Shown: piece by piece, positions 61,993 to 64,000 of the stretch
Numbering within the stretch: position 1 is the first letter of the stretch
How the letters are laid out: each line of letters starts with the position of its first letter
Assembly: GCA_949358305.1 (NCBI GenBank)
Contig: OX442316.1
Span: 1,054,001 to 1,118,000, forward strand
Reading direction: 5' to 3'
DNA: 64,000 nucleotides
DNA from: Strigamia acuminata
Lineage: Eukaryota; Arthropoda; Chilopoda; Geophilomorpha; Linotaeniidae
The notes under the pieces: model-generated
Seen by the model: the letters and a program-made list of their open reading frames with translations, nothing else
Databases searched by the model: none
What the model was told of the DNA's origin: nothing
Program-made: the position numbers and the translations under genes

Positions 61993-62513
61993 AACGCGAG
62001 AAAACACGAGATTTTCGTGTTTTCTCCCGTTTTCCACGATAATAAAGTTAAAAATTGTATCATTGTATGTTTTGTTTACATTTTAAACTTTATAGTCTTA
62101 TATGTTGTGGAAAACAAATTTCTCATTAAAAAAAACCTTCTATACATACACATATATATCTTCCTCTTCTTTTTATTATTAAACAATAATAATCGTCTCC
62201 ATGGCTACAATTGGAGCGAGACTTAGGCCTATCAATACTACACCGGGACTCCTTCGATTCTTTTTTTTTAAGTTTTAATTTTAATACTTTTCTAATTCTT
62301 CAATATCGTTTGAAATGTTGGTGTGTTATATATATATCTGCAATTTTTCAGCGATTATTGGATGTTCTAAACCGCTTTTATCCAAAATGTGTACAGTACA
62401 AGGTAATAAATTTAAAATGAATTAATCGTCGAATATTAATATTGGTTTTTTTACCTAACGGTTTCGTCGGAGGAGCGAGAACGACTCAAAAACGTGCTGT
62501 CCGTGGCCGAACA

Positions 62514-63853
62514 CACTGGCCTGGCCTGGCCTTAGTAGCTTTAAACACATTTCGAATTAAATAAACGATACTCGATACACAATCGACGACAACTTTAAAA
62601 GTGGAATTTCCGTCTCATGTCGTCGATTCGATTTCGTTTCTTAAAGAATACGAGCGGCTTGGCTTTCCTGGTCGAAATAGAAAAACGACCAACATCAAAC
62701 AACTAAACAATTACAAACAACTAAATGTACAAATATTTTTTAATCTTTATTTCACTTTATAGTTTAGCACTATACATTTGCTTTAATAATAATAGGCATT
62801 CAAACAGGTCATCAGATAATTTGTTCCTGTGTGGGGTTAAAATGATTTTTCCTCGACTAAACAATCGTTCCACCGGTGCACTCGACGTCAGCGAGGTATT
62901 GTACCGCATGAACAATCGTTTAATGAAGGGAAATTGATTCAACGAACTAATGTTTTCACCATTGTCAGACACGTAAGCATCAACAATTTCCGTCGCACGA
63001 CTTTTTAATTCATCCACTCCTTGATTGCGCTTAACATTCACTGGAAACATTTCAAATTTGCCACTGCCACAAAGATCCAACACGATGATTTTTGGTCTGT
63101 CTCTTATTCGACGATTTCCCACTGGAATTGGCTCTGGCTGCTACGTACTTATCGTATTCGGAAGGGTGTAGCCGTTTCAAGTGTTTGGACAGATTGGCAT
63201 TCGTATCGGTTCTAGAGGAAAGCTCATTTTTCTTTGGACATAATTGGCAACGAACTTTAAAGCTGATTGTCGAAGAATTAGAATATTCTTCCACTGTTTC
63301 GGCGAGGAGAGGTTCCGGTATAAAAAATTGATTAAACCACCCAAGAAAGTTGGTAATTTTGTCAGTGGCGTTCGAAATATTTGTTTCGATACGTTCTTCG
63401 TGTTCAGGAAAAGTATCTTCGTCGTCGCCCTCGTGTTGTTCAATAATCAAGTCTAATGATTTGTCAAATTGCGAAGGAGTTTGCGATCGTCGGTCCATAA
63501 TTTGGTATTTTAGTAGCGGTAATTAGGCGATGCGAACGATACTGGACTGGATAATGATTGATGGTTATTCAAAATGAGGACACGTTATATAGTTCGTTTT
63601 TACAAAAAACGTTCAATCAACGTCGCTGCAAATTGAATACGCCGGATTGGCTACAACAAGCATGCGTAATCCAAAATTCAGTTGTTTTGTTTGTGGTTTA
63701 CTTGTTTTTTAATAAAATGGGATTATTCTGCTTAAAAAGTTGCATTTTTAAACCTATAATTTATAAACTGCACTTTTAGACGTTGAAAATGCACTTGTTA
63801 ATCTCGCCGTACTTTATTTTGCGTACTTTTTTTGTGGCCAGGCCAGGCCAGTG
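62514..63853. repeat. Inverted CACTGGCCTGGCCTGGCC pair around the hAT frame
   Basis: 62514-62531 and its complement at 63836-63853 bracket the transposase remnant. I found no 8 bp duplication outside them, so they may be subterminal rather than terminal repeats. Confidence 0.5.
62757..63498 (-). pseudogene. hAT transposase, internally deleted
   Basis: The N-terminal frame (63498-63052, ATG start) has an acidic first part and a BED-type zinc finger: CQLC near residue 84, then NLSKHLKRLH with the two histidines. It then runs out of frame. The C-terminal frame (63122-62757) carries the hAT dimerisation domain: RYNTSLTSSAPVERLFS, ILTPHRNKLSDDLFE and LLLLK. The several hundred residues with the RNase H-like DDE catalytic core that normally lie between are missing, and the two parts overlap in different frames. 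So it cannot cut DNA, though the DNA-binding and dimerising parts persist. The end of the frame (TAG-type stop at 62757) is the natural hAT end. Confidence 0.85.
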
Positions 63854-63859
63854 TGTTAC

Positions 63860-64000
63860 TTTATTATTGCAATTGGAATTTAAATCAAATGAAATCTCTT
63901 ATTTCGGTAAAAGTTTATTTTAATATATTAACCATCAATCTTTATTAGTTTTTACATAACATCAATATGGTATCAATATTAATATCACAATTCAACTGAT
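63860..64000. other. AT-rich edge of the window
   Basis: Nothing recognised. Confidence 0.4.

Overview
This window is eukaryotic nuclear DNA, most likely from an arthropod. The evidence is one intact Kekkon-type LRR-Ig receptor gene, a multi-exon trypsin-like gene with GT-AG introns, a TATA-plus-TCAGT core promoter of arthropod style, a short CCTAA (TTAGG-type) tract and several families of arthropod-like transposable elements. I cannot name the species. The background is AT-rich and gene-poor, and most of the recognisable content is mobile DNA.

Layout. 2600-10407 is a 7.8 kb LTR retrotransposon with apparently identical 630 bp LTRs and a 4 bp target duplication. It keeps a gag-like ORF and a scrap of integrase but has lost the rest of pol. 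10504-11605 is a palindromic-ended MITE that carries a second MITE (TTA duplications) and a GC-rich hAT-like piece. 12287-15087 (minus strand) is a trypsin-like protease gene of at least seven exons, with a MITE in one intron. 16906-17598 is a 693 bp terminal-inverted-repeat element flanked by a perfect 9 bp duplication, as in Mutator-like elements. 17909-26229 (minus) is a young, otherwise full-length BEL/Pao retrotransposon that landed in an older decayed BEL copy (26231-27036). Its RNase H region was then split by a 1,955 bp TRIM-like LTR element (20411-22365). Every one of these insertions can be dated relatively by nested target duplications.

29404-32073 (minus) is a two-exon gene that I infer encodes a short secreted peptide precursor: signal peptide, acidic propeptide ending in an Arg processing site, and a 25-residue cationic amphipathic C-terminal peptide ending in Gly. 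This is the layout of linear antimicrobial or cytolytic peptides, and it is the most interesting cellular gene here. A CACTA-type MITE sits in its intron. Possible plus-strand exons lie at 30744-31098 and 32707-32915. 34369-35979 (minus) is the intronless Kekkon-like receptor.

The right half (36-64 kb) is mostly non-coding: a 21 bp satellite-like array, a perfect 74 bp palindrome, two solo LTRs with the same ATAT target duplication, an inverted duplication carrying an 82 bp insert, a candidate core promoter at 53220-53252, and at the right edge a deletion derivative of a hAT transposase that retains the BED finger and the dimerisation domain. Genes do not form an operon or pathway; what links the window is repeated nested transposition, with internally deleted elements apparently mobilised in trans.
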